Below, piece by piece: positions 9,094-17,865 of a DNA stretch of 64,000 nucleotides. The notes beneath the pieces were generated by a model. That model had not been told where the DNA came from. It was given only the letters and a program-made list of their open reading frames with translations, and made no database searches. Both the position numbers and the translations under genes were made by a program. The DNA comes from CALMEH01 sp964548225 (GTDB lineage: Bacteria; Acidobacteriota; Blastocatellia; Pyrinomonadales; Pyrinomonadaceae): positions 28,228 through 92,227 of the forward strand of contig CAZJQP010000006.1 of assembly GCA_964548225.1 (NCBI GenBank), in the 5' to 3' direction. Position 1 is the first letter of the stretch. The number at the start of each line of letters is the position of its first letter.

Positions 9094-9127
9094 TAAAAAA
9101 AGACGCGAGGAAAACTTCCCCGCGCCC
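9094..9127 (-). terminator. Rho-independent terminator of the secreted hypothetical gene
   Basis: On the minus strand a GC-rich stem (CGCGGGGAA paired with TTCCTCGCG, G-T tolerated) with a short loop is followed by a run of seven T residues. It lies about 25 bases after the stop of the gene at 9154-9624. Confidence 0.7.
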
Positions 9128-9153
9128 TTTTGAGCATAAACAAATTTCGCCAA

Positions 9154-9624
9154 TTACCGCAGATTTATTCTTTCGGATTGAACGCGCATCGTCAGTTCGC
9201 CTTCCAATCTTCCTTCACCGATAATCGGGCGATCAATTTCCAATTCAATCAAAAATCTTCCCGAAGGAATGCGGTCAATCACCAATTCGGGCAATCTTTC
9301 CTGTTTGCAAATTCGCTTTGAGCGCGAACTAACACGGATTTTTTCGCCATTTGGGGTGAAACGATAGGTCGTAACCGTAACCGTATAACAACCATCGCCG
9401 CCACCCGAAACATCAACGCCTCTAACCGTGCCGCTGATCACGATTTTGCCCGAAGGAACTTCAACCGCCGGTGTTGTAAATTTAATTTTTCGCTTATCAA
9501 CCTTAAACGCAAACTTTTTCGTTTCTTCCCGCTGAGCGTTTGCCGCCACCGCGAAAAGCCCCAAAACCACAAAACTCATCAAAAAACCTTTTACCATTAT
9601 TCTCAAAATTGCTGTCATATTCAT
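9154..9624 (-). CDS. Secreted hypothetical protein
   Basis: About 156 residues. A longer frame opens at a GTG (9723) that overlaps the upstream stop, but AGGAGA at 9629-9634 followed by clustered ATGs (9627, 9624, 9618), and a signal peptide directly after them (hydrophobic, ending 'AANAQ'), favour a start at 9624 or 9618. The mature part is beta-rich ('GKIVISGTVRGVDVSGGGDG', 'CYTVTVTTYRF') with two cysteines that could form a disulfide. I do not recognise a family. It probably acts outside the cytoplasm. The gene lies downstream of the cysteine desulfurase gene on the same strand. Confidence 0.65.
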   Translation of the reverse strand: MNMTAILRIMVKGFLMSFVVLGLFAVAANAQREETKKFAFKVDKRKIKFTTPAVEVPSGKIVISGTVRGVDVSGGGDGCYTVTVTTYRFTPNGEKIRVSSRSKRICKQERLPELVIDRIPSGRFLIELEIDRPIIGEGRLEGELTMRVQSERINLR

Positions 9625-9719
9625 CATTTCTCCTATCTTCAATTTACGGAAGCCGATTGTTTTTCGCGCTTCACATTGATAACTGACAGTTTTTGGAAAA
9701 ACGTATCGCAAAAAAATTT

Positions 9720-10862
9720 TCACAATGAAATTTGGGAAAGTTCTTCAATAATTTTCGGCAAATTCTCCAAGACAAAATCAACCTCGCTTTCGGTATTGTA
9801 TCTGCCCAAAGAAAAGCGAATTGTGCCCATAGCTTGCGTGTATGGAATGTTCATCGCTTGCATCACGGGCGAAGCGGTGTGCGTTTCGGAATTGCAGGCT
9901 GAACCTGTGGAAACGCAAATTCCTAAATCGCTGATCCACGCCAAAATCGCTTCGCCATTGAGATTTGGGAAGGAAATATTTGATGTATTCGGCAAGCGTT
10001 TAGCGTAATCTGCCGCGCCGTTCAAACGAGAATTCGGAATTTTCTGCAAAATTTCGTTTTCGAGTCTGTTGCGAAGTGCAAAAACTTTTTCCATCGGGGA
10101 AAAATCCTGCACGAGTTCCGCCGCTTTGCCTAATCCAATTATCTGGTGAACGGCTTCCGTTCCGGCACGGCGTGAATTTTCCTGTGCGCCGCCGATAAAA
10201 AATGGTGGCAAGTTTATATTTTCCCGAACATAAAGCGCACCGCTGCCTTTTGGCGCATGGAATTTATGACCGGAAAGCGAAAGCAAATCAATCTGCGTTT
10301 CTTTCAGATTTATTGGAATTTTGCCGACAGCGTTCACCGCGTCCGTATGAAAAATCGCGTCGGAATTTGCTTTGACGATTTCGGCGATTTCCGCAACGGG
10401 AAATAAAATTCCGGTTTCGTTGTTTGCCGTCATTACGGAAACAATCGCCGTATCTTCGCGCAGAGATTTTTTTAACTCATCCAAATCCAGAAAGCCTTTT
10501 TCATCAACTTCAAGCCACGTTATTGCGTAATTACATTGTAGTTCCTCGCATAATTTCCGCACGGCTTCGTGTTCGACTTTGGTTGTAATTATATGATTTT
10601 TATGTGGATTTGCTTTGAGCGTTCCGCGAATTGCCCAATTATCGCTTTCCGTGCCGCCGGACGTGAAAACTATTTCGTTTGAATGATTTGCGCCAATTAA
10701 TGAAGCAACTTTTTCGCGTGAATCTTCAACTATATTTCTAACTTCACGACCAAATCCGTAGGCTGATGAAGGATTTCCATAAAACTCTCGCAAAAAAGGC
10801 TTCATCGCCTCAAAAACTTCCGGTGCAATTTGCGTTGTGGCATTATTATCGAAATAAATCAT
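9720..10862 (-). CDS. Cysteine desulfurase, NifS/IscS family
   Basis: 380 residues, full length for the family. It is a PLP enzyme that removes sulfur from cysteine as a protein persulfide for Fe-S clusters or thio-modification. Seen: the N-terminal 'YFDNNATTQ' signature, 'TSGGTESDNWAI', 'HTDAVNAVGK', the PLP lysine in 'SGHKFHAPKG' (about residue 200) and the catalytic cysteine in 'STGSACNSET' (about residue 322). The start is ATG 10862. No iscU/iscA or thiI-like neighbour is present, so its sulfur acceptor cannot be told. It is divergent from the cyclase gene across a word-repeat palindrome. Confidence 0.93.
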   Translation of the reverse strand: MIYFDNNATTQIAPEVFEAMKPFLREFYGNPSSAYGFGREVRNIVEDSREKVASLIGANHSNEIVFTSGGTESDNWAIRGTLKANPHKNHIITTKVEHEAVRKLCEELQCNYAITWLEVDEKGFLDLDELKKSLREDTAIVSVMTANNETGILFPVAEIAEIVKANSDAIFHTDAVNAVGKIPINLKETQIDLLSLSGHKFHAPKGSGALYVRENINLPPFFIGGAQENSRRAGTEAVHQIIGLGKAAELVQDFSPMEKVFALRNRLENEILQKIPNSRLNGAADYAKRLPNTSNISFPNLNGEAILAWISDLGICVSTGSACNSETHTASPVMQAMNIPYTQAMGTIRFSLGRYNTESEVDFVLENLPKIIEELSQISL

Positions 10863-10866
10863 AATT

Positions 10867-10952
10867 GGTTCGTTTTTAGTTGATAGTTAATAGTTGTTAA
10901 TTGATAATGTCATAGACAAGTTGCTTCAAACAACTGATAACTGACAACGAAC
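10867..10952. repeat. Word-repeat intergenic palindrome (AGTTGATAGTTAATAGTT type)
   Basis: The left arm (10868-10898, GTTCGTT then AGTTGATAGTTAATAG) pairs imperfectly with the right arm (10929-10952, AACAACTGATAACTGAC then AACGAAC). The words GATA/GTTA are tandemly repeated within each arm. It occupies the divergent promoter region between the desulfurase and cyclase genes. Confidence 0.65.
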
Positions 10953-10966
10953 AAATATCAAAAACT

Positions 10967-12661
10967 GTGAGCGCAATTCTTAAAATTACCGAAGCAAGCG
11001 GGAAAACTTGGGAAATAAGTTTAATTCCCGCAATGAGCTATTCAATCGGCAGAGCGAAAGAAAATGACATCGTTCTTAATGACCGCCGCGTTTCGCGTCG
11101 CCACGCGCACATTGTCGCGGAAAACGGAAAATTCAAAGTGATTGACGGTTTTATCGCCGCCAACGGAGAGATAAACCGAAGCGTCAATCGCGTCTTCGTC
11201 AATGGTCAACCGGCGTTTGAAAAAGTTCTCGAACAAGACGATAAAATTGTTATCGGCGAAAGCACTTTGGAATTTCACCAACTCGGACAGACGATTTCAA
11301 AAATATCTTCCGCAAAAACCGAAACTCCGTTTTTGGAGCCTTCGAAATCGCTGAATTTCGACGATCAGCCGCTCGGACACACACAACTTCAAATTTCGGC
11401 AAACGAAATTATCGGAGTGCGCTCAAAAACCTCGATTGAAGCTAATTTGGTTACGCCCGAAGAGATAAAAATACTACGACGCAAAGCGCAGATTTTAGAT
11501 TTGCTTTATGAAATGAGCAAAACGCTTGGCACGGTATTTGACTTAAAAGAAATTTTTGTAAAGGCAACCGACTTGATTTTTCGCGGAACGCCTGCCGAAA
11601 GAGTTGTCGCATTGATAGCAGATGAAACGACGGACGGTAAAATTTTGGACTACAGCCTGTATCCGATTGCGATAAAGGCACGCGACGAAAATTTGAAGAA
11701 ATTAACCGAAAAATTAACAATTTCGCGCACAATAACACAAAAAGTGATGCACGATAAAGTCGCTTTGTTGTCGCAAGACGCACGAACCGATGAGCAATTT
11801 CGTGGTGCGGAATCAATTGTTTCGCAAGGTGTTCGTTCAACCATTTGCGCTCCTTTATTAACCGAATCGAATGTTCACGGCGTAATTTATGCGGACAGAT
11901 TCGATCCGTTTTCGACATTCAGCGCGGAAGATTTGGAACTTATCAGCGCGGTTGCGGCACAAACAGCTGTAACGGTTGAAACCGTCAAAGCGCACAATCG
12001 TCTGGCGCGTGAAGAAGTGGCGCGGGCAAATTACAGCCGTTTTATGCCTGAATATGTTGTCCGACAGATGCTTGAAAATCCGGATTCGTTTAAATTGGGC
12101 GGCGCAAATCAAACAGTTACCGTGCTTTTTGCGGATATTCGGGGTTTTACCTCAATGTCAGAAAAAGCAAATCCCGAAAAAATCGTCGGGCTTTTGAATA
12201 AATATTTTACGGCAATGAGCGAAATAATTTTTGCTCACGGCGGAACGCTCGACAAATATATCGGTGATGGTTTAATGGCTATTTTCGGTGCGCCGACCGC
12301 TTCACCGGAAGACGCGACAAATGCTCTGAAAACCGCCATTGCAATGCAACAACGTATCGTAACACTCAATGCGGAATTGGAAGCGGAAGGTTACAGCCGA
12401 ATTCAAGCCGGCATCGGGTTGCACACGGGCGTAGCAACAATTGGTTATGTCGGCTCTGAACAAAGAAGCGAATACACGGCAATCGGCGACACGGTAAATC
12501 TTGCGGCGCGACTCGAATCAAATGCACTCGGCGGACAAATTTTAGTGAGCGAAGCAACGGCGGCGGCTTCGGGCGGCGCATTTTCTTTCACAATGCACGA
12601 ACCTTTAACCGTAAAAAATCGCTTGCAACCTGTATCACTGTTTGAGGTAAAATGGAATTAA
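10967..12661 (+). CDS. Adenylate/guanylate cyclase with FHA and GAF domains
   Basis: 564 residues starting at GTG 10967. The N-terminus (about 5-105) is an FHA phosphothreonine-binding domain ('YSIGRAKENDIVLND', 'VSRRHAHI'). Residues ~170-345 are a GAF sensor domain ending in a helical linker. Residues ~385-560 are a class III nucleotide cyclase domain: metal-binding 'LFADIRGFTSMSE' (about 388), 'DKYIGDGLMAIFGAP' (about 428), 'GIGLHTGVATIGYVGS' and 'YTAIGDTVNLAARLE'. It probably makes cAMP in the cytoplasm in response to phosphorylation and a small ligand. The Lys in DKYIGDG is consistent with adenine specificity, which is an inference. The next gene is a divergent MreB homologue 79 bases downstream on the same strand. 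Confidence 0.92.
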   Translation: MSAILKITEASGKTWEISLIPAMSYSIGRAKENDIVLNDRRVSRRHAHIVAENGKFKVIDGFIAANGEINRSVNRVFVNGQPAFEKVLEQDDKIVIGESTLEFHQLGQTISKISSAKTETPFLEPSKSLNFDDQPLGHTQLQISANEIIGVRSKTSIEANLVTPEEIKILRRKAQILDLLYEMSKTLGTVFDLKEIFVKATDLIFRGTPAERVVALIADETTDGKILDYSLYPIAIKARDENLKKLTEKLTISRTITQKVMHDKVALLSQDARTDEQFRGAESIVSQGVRSTICAPLLTESNVHGVIYADRFDPFSTFSAEDLELISAVAAQTAVTVETVKAHNRLAREEVARANYSRFMPEYVVRQMLENPDSFKLGGANQTVTVLFADIRGFTSMSEKANPEKIVGLLNKYFTAMSEIIFAHGGTLDKYIGDGLMAIFGAPTASPEDATNALKTAIAMQQRIVTLNAELEAEGYSRIQAGIGLHTGVATIGYVGSEQRSEYTAIGDTVNLAARLESNALGGQILVSEATAAASGGAFSFTMHEPLTVKNRLQPVSLFEVKWN

Positions 12662-12667
12662 AGCTCG

Positions 12668-12735
12668 GTTTCGAGTTTCGAGTTTCAGGTTTCAAGTTAA
12701 AACCCGAAACTAAAAACCCGAAACCTGAAACTAAA
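12668..12735. repeat. Word-repeat palindrome (GAGTTTC/GAAAC type)
   Basis: AGTTTCAGGTTTC (12681-12693) and GAAACCTGAAACT (12720-12732) are perfect reverse complements. Tandem GTTTCGA words lie on the left and CCCGAAACTAAAA words in the loop. It fills the gap between the cyclase and the MreB-like gene and ends only 5 bases before the next ATG. Confidence 0.7.
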
Positions 12736-12740
12736 TTAGT

Positions 12741-13808
12741 ATGATTAAATCTCTGAAAAAACTTGTTACCGATTCAATGGCAATTGATTTGGGAACGGCA
12801 AATACAATAATCGCTGTTAAAGGGCGCGATATTGTTTTAGACGAACCCTCAGTCGTCGCCGTTAATGAAACTACACGCGAAATTGTTGCCTACGGTGTGG
12901 AAGCCGACGATATGCGCGGACGCGAAGCTCGTGATGTCGTTGTGGTTGCACCTTTGAGCGGCGGGGTAGTTGCCGACTTCGAGCGCACAAAAAAAATGCT
13001 CAATCATTTCGTCAAAAAAGCGAAATCCGGCGGTTCACAGGTTTCTTTGCAAGCGGTTTTGAGTATGCTCGGCGACGTAACGCACGTCGAACAACGCGCA
13101 CTTCTGCACGCGGCGGAAGAATCCCACATCGGCAAAGTTTATATGATGGAAGAAGGCTTGGCGGCGGCATTCGGCGCAGGCGTAACCTCAAATGATAAAA
13201 GAGCTTCAGCCGTCATAGACATTGGTGCAGGCACAACGAATATTGCCGTTATTGCCAAAGGAACGGTCGTTCATTCACACTCGGAACGCATCGGAAGCGC
13301 GGAAATTAATGCGGCTTTGATAACTCATTTTCGGCGGCATCGCGGCATTCAAATCGGCGAGGAAACAACCGAACGGCTTAAAAGAGAATTTGTTTCGACA
13401 TATTTGCCCGACGATATTTCCAAAACGACGTTGGTTCGAGGGCGCGATTTGCAAACCGGAAAACCGGCGGCGGTCGAAGTTACCACCGGCGAACTTTATC
13501 CGGTTGTTGAAGCCATCACACGCCGCGTCGCGCAAATTATCAGCGATACTCTGACCGAGCTCAGACCGGAAGTTTCAGCAGACATTTATGATAGAGGTGT
13601 AATTTTAACCGGCGGCGGTGCATTGCTCAACGGAATTGACCAATATATCCGCAATTTTGTAAATCTTTCGGTTATTATTTCAGATGAACCGCGTTATGCG
13701 ACCGTTCGCGGGCTTTTAAAGATGTTTGATGAGCCTGAACTTCTCGAAAAAGTTTCGCGCAATGAATTCAGCGTTCTCCAAAACGCCGAAATTCCGTTTG
13801 AAGCGTAA
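12741..13808 (+). CDS. Divergent MreB/actin-like ATPase (MreB paralogue)
   Basis: 355 residues, MreB-sized. Actin-fold nucleotide motifs are present: phosphate-1 'AIDLGTANTIIAVK' (about 14), phosphate-2 'VIDIGAGTTNIAVI' (about 160) and the adenosine motif 'GVILTGGGALLNGID' (about 287). It differs from the elongasome MreB at 27086: the usual 'IPSEITQVERRAV' stretch is changed to 'LSMLGDVTHVEQRAL', and several loop residues differ. It is therefore probably a specialised filament protein rather than the main cell-shape MreB. It lies next to the FHA-GAF-cyclase gene in the same direction, suggesting a shared regulatory role (inference). There is no clear Shine-Dalgarno: the ATG follows directly on the palindrome. 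Confidence 0.88.
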   Translation: MIKSLKKLVTDSMAIDLGTANTIIAVKGRDIVLDEPSVVAVNETTREIVAYGVEADDMRGREARDVVVVAPLSGGVVADFERTKKMLNHFVKKAKSGGSQVSLQAVLSMLGDVTHVEQRALLHAAEESHIGKVYMMEEGLAAAFGAGVTSNDKRASAVIDIGAGTTNIAVIAKGTVVHSHSERIGSAEINAALITHFRRHRGIQIGEETTERLKREFVSTYLPDDISKTTLVRGRDLQTGKPAAVEVTTGELYPVVEAITRRVAQIISDTLTELRPEVSADIYDRGVILTGGGALLNGIDQYIRNFVNLSVIISDEPRYATVRGLLKMFDEPELLEKVSRNEFSVLQNAEIPFEA

Positions 13809-13817
13809 AAATTATTG

Positions 13818-13913
13818 CAGTAAAAGTAACAGTTTTTTGTCAACAGATGAGCATAGAAAAATCTGTGTTTATCTATGCTCATCTGTGAATAATTTTCCTT
13901 CAGTGTTACTGCT
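13818..13913. repeat. Palindrome of the CAGATGAGCATAG type between convergent genes
   Basis: CAGATGAGCATAG (13844-13856) and CTATGCTCATCTG (13873-13885) are exact reverse complements; an outer GCAGTA...TGTTACTGC pairing extends the structure. The inner sequence is of the 'atctgtgttyatctrtg' type that also occurs near 59440. It may terminate both flanking genes. Confidence 0.65.
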
Positions 13914-13927
13914 CGTTGTCATCAAAA

Positions 13928-14560
13928 TTATTTAACAAATTCAAATTCGCCAAATTTTTTGGGAACGTGAAAATTCGGTTTGTCCGTCAACGTCGGCGAC
14001 CAAGCCAAATATCCGCGATTTTCTCCCGCGCCGACGCATCTGAAAATATTTCCGCGCCAAACTTCATCTTTCACAGGCATTTTTCCAAACGCCTTCCATT
14101 CGATTTTTATTGCCATCAAAATCTTATCTTTTTCAATCCGCGCGGCAGATTCCATTCCCGAATGATATTCAAAATCGGTGATTCGTTCGTCCGATTTTTG
14201 AAAAATTTCTAAATCAATCCATTCGCCGTTCGGCGCGATTTCAAACTCGAAATATCGGCGCGGTTCGTTTTTGTCAGGCGCGAGAAAAATCTCACAAACA
14301 TCTCTTTCCCAAAGTCCGCACGTTTTTGTCAATAAATTCGGCGTTTTGCTAATAACTAAAGGCTCATTTTGATTTGCTTCAAATCGAACATAAAGCGCAG
14401 AATCAGACCACAAAAGCCGCGCTTTAAAATGCCGTCCGAGAGGCGCATTTTCGCCCGACCAATATTTTTTGATTGAAATTTCTTCGGCATTTTCCCAAAG
14501 ATTATTTTCAAGTTCGTTGACAGAAAAATCGTTTTCAATATGCGCGATTTTGATTTCCAT
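13928..14560 (-). CDS. CBM9-like carbohydrate-binding protein
   Basis: 210 residues if started at ATG 14560 (MEIKIAHIEND); an in-frame upstream start at 14617 would overlap the kinase gene. It looks like the family-9-like carbohydrate-binding fold: 'LENNLWENAEE', 'RLLWSDSALYVRFEAN', 'LWERDVCEIFLAPD', 'YFEFEIAPNGEWIDLEIF' and 'WRGNIFRC'. No signal peptide is seen, so it may act in the cytoplasm or be exported by another route. It lies 5 bases after the AarF-like kinase gene, probably cotranscribed with it. What it binds cannot be told. Confidence 0.75.
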   Translation of the reverse strand: MEIKIAHIENDFSVNELENNLWENAEEISIKKYWSGENAPLGRHFKARLLWSDSALYVRFEANQNEPLVISKTPNLLTKTCGLWERDVCEIFLAPDKNEPRRYFEFEIAPNGEWIDLEIFQKSDERITDFEYHSGMESAARIEKDKILMAIKIEWKAFGKMPVKDEVWRGNIFRCVGAGENRGYLAWSPTLTDKPNFHVPKKFGEFEFVK

Positions 14561-14565
14561 TAAAC

Positions 14566-16293
14566 CTATTTTCCTGTATTGAAAACCGTCTTGAAAGCCA
14601 TCTTCGCAAGTTTCCAAGTTCTGTCCAAATCAATTTTGCCGCCTTCTTGATCGCGTCCTAAGAGTTTGTCAACCAACAACTTACGCAAATCTTTGCCTTC
14701 GCGTTTAAGCATAAATTCTTTCGCGTAAGGTTTGGCGGTTTCAAAGAAATTGAATTCGGGGTCGGTGATAATTCCGATGCCTTCGAGCGTCATCAGCGCA
14801 CGCATAATGTATGTGAAATTCGACGGCAGACGAAACGGATAATCATACATCACGTCCGCCAAATCGTAAGTTAATTCTTTGAATTTAACGTCTTTGAGCT
14901 TCAAATCGAGATGGAGTTTGAACATTTTGACGACGACATCTTTAATGCGCGATTCGTCCGCGCCGGGTTTTAAGAATTCCAAATCAATCAAATCTTGCGC
15001 GATGGCTTCCGGGTCTTTGGCGACGACGTGGAAAAATGCGTCAATCATTTTCGCCTGCAATTTTGGCGTGATGCGTCCGACCATTCCGAAATCGAAAAAC
15101 GCCAATCTTCCGTCGGGCATTACCAAAAGATTGCCCGGATGCGGGTCAGCGTGAAAAAATCCGTCTTCCAAAAGTTGTTTCAAATAAGTTTTTATCAGCA
15201 GACGATTAACTTTTTCAGGCGAAACATTGCGCGATTTTAATTCTTCCAAATCCGTAACTTTCGTGCCGTGAATAAATTCCATCGTCATCACTTTCGAGGT
15301 CGTCGCTGACCAATAGATTTTCGGAACGTGAATGTTTGTCCAATCCTTAAAACTTTCCGAAAAACGCTCGGCGTTGCGACCTTCTGCCGAATAATCCATT
15401 TCTTCGTGAATCGTAACGTCAAATTCGCGCAACATTCCCGCCCAATCGGCGTTTTCGTTGAGAGCCGGAAAGCGTTCGGCAAACGACGCGACTTTTCGCA
15501 AAATTCCGATGTCGCCTTTAATCGTCGCTTCCAGATTCGGACGCTGAACTTTGACCGCAACTTCTTCACCCGTAAAGAGTTTGGCGCGATAAACTTGTCC
15601 CAAACTCGCCGCCGCAACGGGTTCGATGTCAAATTCTTGATAAACTTCCGAGATTTTTTTCTCTAATTCTTTTTCAATTCGCGCAAACGCAATCTCATTG
15701 GGAAACGCCGGAACTGAATCTTGCAATTCGCCCAAAGCCTTGACAAACGGCAGAGGCAAAAGGTCGGCGCGAGTTCCCATTGATTGCCCGATTTTGATAA
15801 ACGTCGGACCCAATTTGATTAAATTTTCCTTGAGCCAAACGGCTTGTTTTTCCTGATTGAGTTCTTTGTTCGATTCCGCGCCGATAAACCACCAGCGCAG
15901 AAAAAGCATAAATTGATGAAAAAACCAGAGTTTTACCTTGTAGAATTTTTCGCCCAAAACCGCCAGCCAAGTCAATCTTCGAGCTGTTTCCAGACGCGAT
16001 TCGGCTTGCTTCAAATGCTGTGCGCGGTGCATTTCATATTGGTCGAGATAAAGGTAAAGCGAAAGCATCCCGATAACCTTCGACACCTGAAAAAGCCTCC
16101 AATAACCGCGAAAACCGATATAATTTTTTTCAACCGCGCTTTCGGTTTCAATCAAAGATTTTTCTTCGGCAATCAAATCTTCATTGGAAATCTGCTTTGA
16201 AATCGGCAAATTCTTTGTCGGAACTAACGCCCCGTTGCCGTTTTCGATTATCGGCGTAATGTTTTTTTCCTCAATCACCAAGTCTTTTTGCAT
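14566..16293 (-). CDS. ABC1/AarF/UbiB family atypical kinase
   Basis: 575 residues. The atypical protein-kinase-like core is clear: 'AAASLGQVYRAKLFTGEEV' (Ala-rich loop, about residue 228), 'AVKVQRP' (lysine about 247), 'FHADPHPGNLLVMPDGRLA' (catalytic loop, about 383) and 'FFDFGMVGRI' (metal-binding DFG, about 399). The N-terminal extension contains the QMGT-like 'IKIGQSMGTRADLLP' motif of the UbiB family. Family members support ubiquinone or other isoprenoid-lipid biosynthesis, probably as ATPases at the membrane. No ubiquinone gene is near. Divergent housekeeping neighbours give no further hint. Confidence 0.9.
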   Translation of the reverse strand: MQKDLVIEEKNITPIIENGNGALVPTKNLPISKQISNEDLIAEEKSLIETESAVEKNYIGFRGYWRLFQVSKVIGMLSLYLYLDQYEMHRAQHLKQAESRLETARRLTWLAVLGEKFYKVKLWFFHQFMLFLRWWFIGAESNKELNQEKQAVWLKENLIKLGPTFIKIGQSMGTRADLLPLPFVKALGELQDSVPAFPNEIAFARIEKELEKKISEVYQEFDIEPVAAASLGQVYRAKLFTGEEVAVKVQRPNLEATIKGDIGILRKVASFAERFPALNENADWAGMLREFDVTIHEEMDYSAEGRNAERFSESFKDWTNIHVPKIYWSATTSKVMTMEFIHGTKVTDLEELKSRNVSPEKVNRLLIKTYLKQLLEDGFFHADPHPGNLLVMPDGRLAFFDFGMVGRITPKLQAKMIDAFFHVVAKDPEAIAQDLIDLEFLKPGADESRIKDVVVKMFKLHLDLKLKDVKFKELTYDLADVMYDYPFRLPSNFTYIMRALMTLEGIGIITDPEFNFFETAKPYAKEFMLKREGKDLRKLLVDKLLGRDQEGGKIDLDRTWKLAKMAFKTVFNTGK

Positions 16294-16346
16294 AACTCTC
16301 TTAGAATCACAAAAAACGAAGATGTTTGCAAAAAAGTTCCTTTAGA

Positions 16347-17300
16347 TCATATAACCTCTAGCATATTTTTCACGCCTTCGTGCGAAAAATAATCGAGCGC
16401 ACGCTTTGTGTCTTTTTCGATTTGGGCGCGGAGTTCGTCAATACCGTTGAATTTCTTTTCATCTCTTATTCGATGTAAAAATCTGACGCGGAGAACATCG
16501 CCGTAGAGGTCGCCGTCGAAATTGAAGATGTAGCTTTCGATTGAGGGATTGTTTGCGTCTTCAAAGGTTGGGCGCACGCCGACGTTGGTGATGCTTTTGC
16601 GCCAAACGCCGTCAATTAAGGTCGCGGTCGCGTAAACGCCGTATTTCGGGACGACGCGGTTGTGCGGTTTGAGATTAGCGGTCGGGAAACCGATGGTGCG
16701 TCCGCGCTCGAAGCCGTGAATGATTTGCCCTTCAACGCCGTAAGGTCTGCCGAGCATTCTTCGGGCGAGATTTATTTTTCCTTCCGCTAAAAACGTGCGG
16801 ATTTTTGATGATGAAATCCGCGTTCCGCGCAGACGGATTTCGGGAACTTCGTCGGCAAAAAATCCTAATTCACGGCTGATTTTTCGCAAAAGTTCGATGT
16901 TTCCGCCGCGATTTTTGCCGAACGCAAAGCCTTTGCCGAGAAAGACTTCACGCGCTTGCAAGCGTTCGTGAACGATGTCGCGCAAGAAGGTTTCCGCGTC
17001 TTGATTGGCAAAATCCGTGTCAAAACGAATGACGATTGCTTGTTCGATGCCTAAAAATTCAAACGCGGAAAGCCTTTGGTCGAGCGTTTGCAACAAAGGC
17101 GGCGAATTTTCGGGATGCAGAACGGCTCGCGGATGCGGATCGAAAGTAATCACCGTCGGCACTAATTTATTCGCCTTTGCACTTTCGACGACAGTTTGCA
17201 TAATTCTTTGATGACCGAGATGAAGCCCGTCAAAAACGCCGAGCGTCAAAACCGTCCCGCGCAAAATTCCCGCATTATCCGTTCCGTGAAAAATTTTCAT
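16347..17300 (-). CDS. ribF: Bifunctional riboflavin kinase / FAD synthetase
   Basis: 317 residues from ATG 17300; a TTG-started extension (17327) would overlap the upstream stop and is less likely. It converts riboflavin to FMN and FMN to FAD in the cytoplasm. The N-terminal FAD synthetase (nucleotidyltransferase) has 'LGVFDGLHLGHQRIM' and 'TFDPHPRAVLHP'; the C-terminal flavokinase has 'GRTIGFPTANL' and 'YGVYAT', with 'PTFEDANNPSIESYIFNFDG'. Length is typical. It follows a secreted hypothetical gene with a 10-base gap. Confidence 0.93.
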   Translation of the reverse strand: MKIFHGTDNAGILRGTVLTLGVFDGLHLGHQRIMQTVVESAKANKLVPTVITFDPHPRAVLHPENSPPLLQTLDQRLSAFEFLGIEQAIVIRFDTDFANQDAETFLRDIVHERLQAREVFLGKGFAFGKNRGGNIELLRKISRELGFFADEVPEIRLRGTRISSSKIRTFLAEGKINLARRMLGRPYGVEGQIIHGFERGRTIGFPTANLKPHNRVVPKYGVYATATLIDGVWRKSITNVGVRPTFEDANNPSIESYIFNFDGDLYGDVLRVRFLHRIRDEKKFNGIDELRAQIEKDTKRALDYFSHEGVKNMLEVI

Positions 17301-17310
17301 AGATGAATGA

Positions 17311-17853
17311 TTAATATTCAAAAACAAGCTGTCCGCTCTTGTTCTTAAACATCAGTTTCCATTTTTCCTTATTAGCTTTGTCTTCTATCTGTTCGACCGA
17401 ATAAATCGTTGGAAAATCTAATATCTCATTGCCGCCCGGAAGCGCGTGCCATCTTACCATTCGGCACACGATTGTCCGGTTGCCTTTTTTGTCGGGTTCA
17501 ATAAAAAAATGTCGCGTTGCTCCTGCATCAAGACTATTTTCCGTAATGCGAACATAAGCCGATTTTTTGTCAGACCAATTTTTCCAAATAAATTCACGAA
17601 ATTTTTGTTTGTCGCATTCGCCGCGTTTGCCTTTGAAAACATATTCCCGACAATCATAATTTCCGCCTTGTTCATACGAAGTCATATCGCGTTTTTGAAA
17701 CAAATCCTTGACGGTTACTTCGCCGTATTCGCCAAAAATGATTTCTGCTTCTTTCGTTTTGGTTTTTTGTGCAAAAGAGATAGAAAAAGCCGCGAACATA
17801 ATCATCAATGCGAAAATTACTATCGTCTGACGAGATTTTATTTTGCCCATCAT
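17311..17853 (-). CDS. Secreted hypothetical protein downstream of a tandem-repeat array
   Basis: 180 residues with a signal peptide ending 'SFAQ'. The mature part has four cysteines ('NYDCREYVFKGKRGECDKQKF' lies at about 66-86, and 'IVCRMVRW' later) and a conserved-looking aromatic/basic pattern, but I do not recognise a family. It probably acts outside the cytoplasm. The two candidate start codons (ATG 17853 and 17850) read ATGATGGGC, which repeats the core of the tandem array just upstream, so the array seems to consist of copies of this initiation region. No clear Shine-Dalgarno is seen. RibF follows after 10 bases. Confidence 0.75.
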   Translation of the reverse strand: MMGKIKSRQTIVIFALMIMFAAFSISFAQKTKTKEAEIIFGEYGEVTVKDLFQKRDMTSYEQGGNYDCREYVFKGKRGECDKQKFREFIWKNWSDKKSAYVRITENSLDAGATRHFFIEPDKKGNRTIVCRMVRWHALPGGNEILDFPTIYSVEQIEDKANKEKWKLMFKNKSGQLVFEY

Positions 17854-17865
17854 AAAAATTTACCG

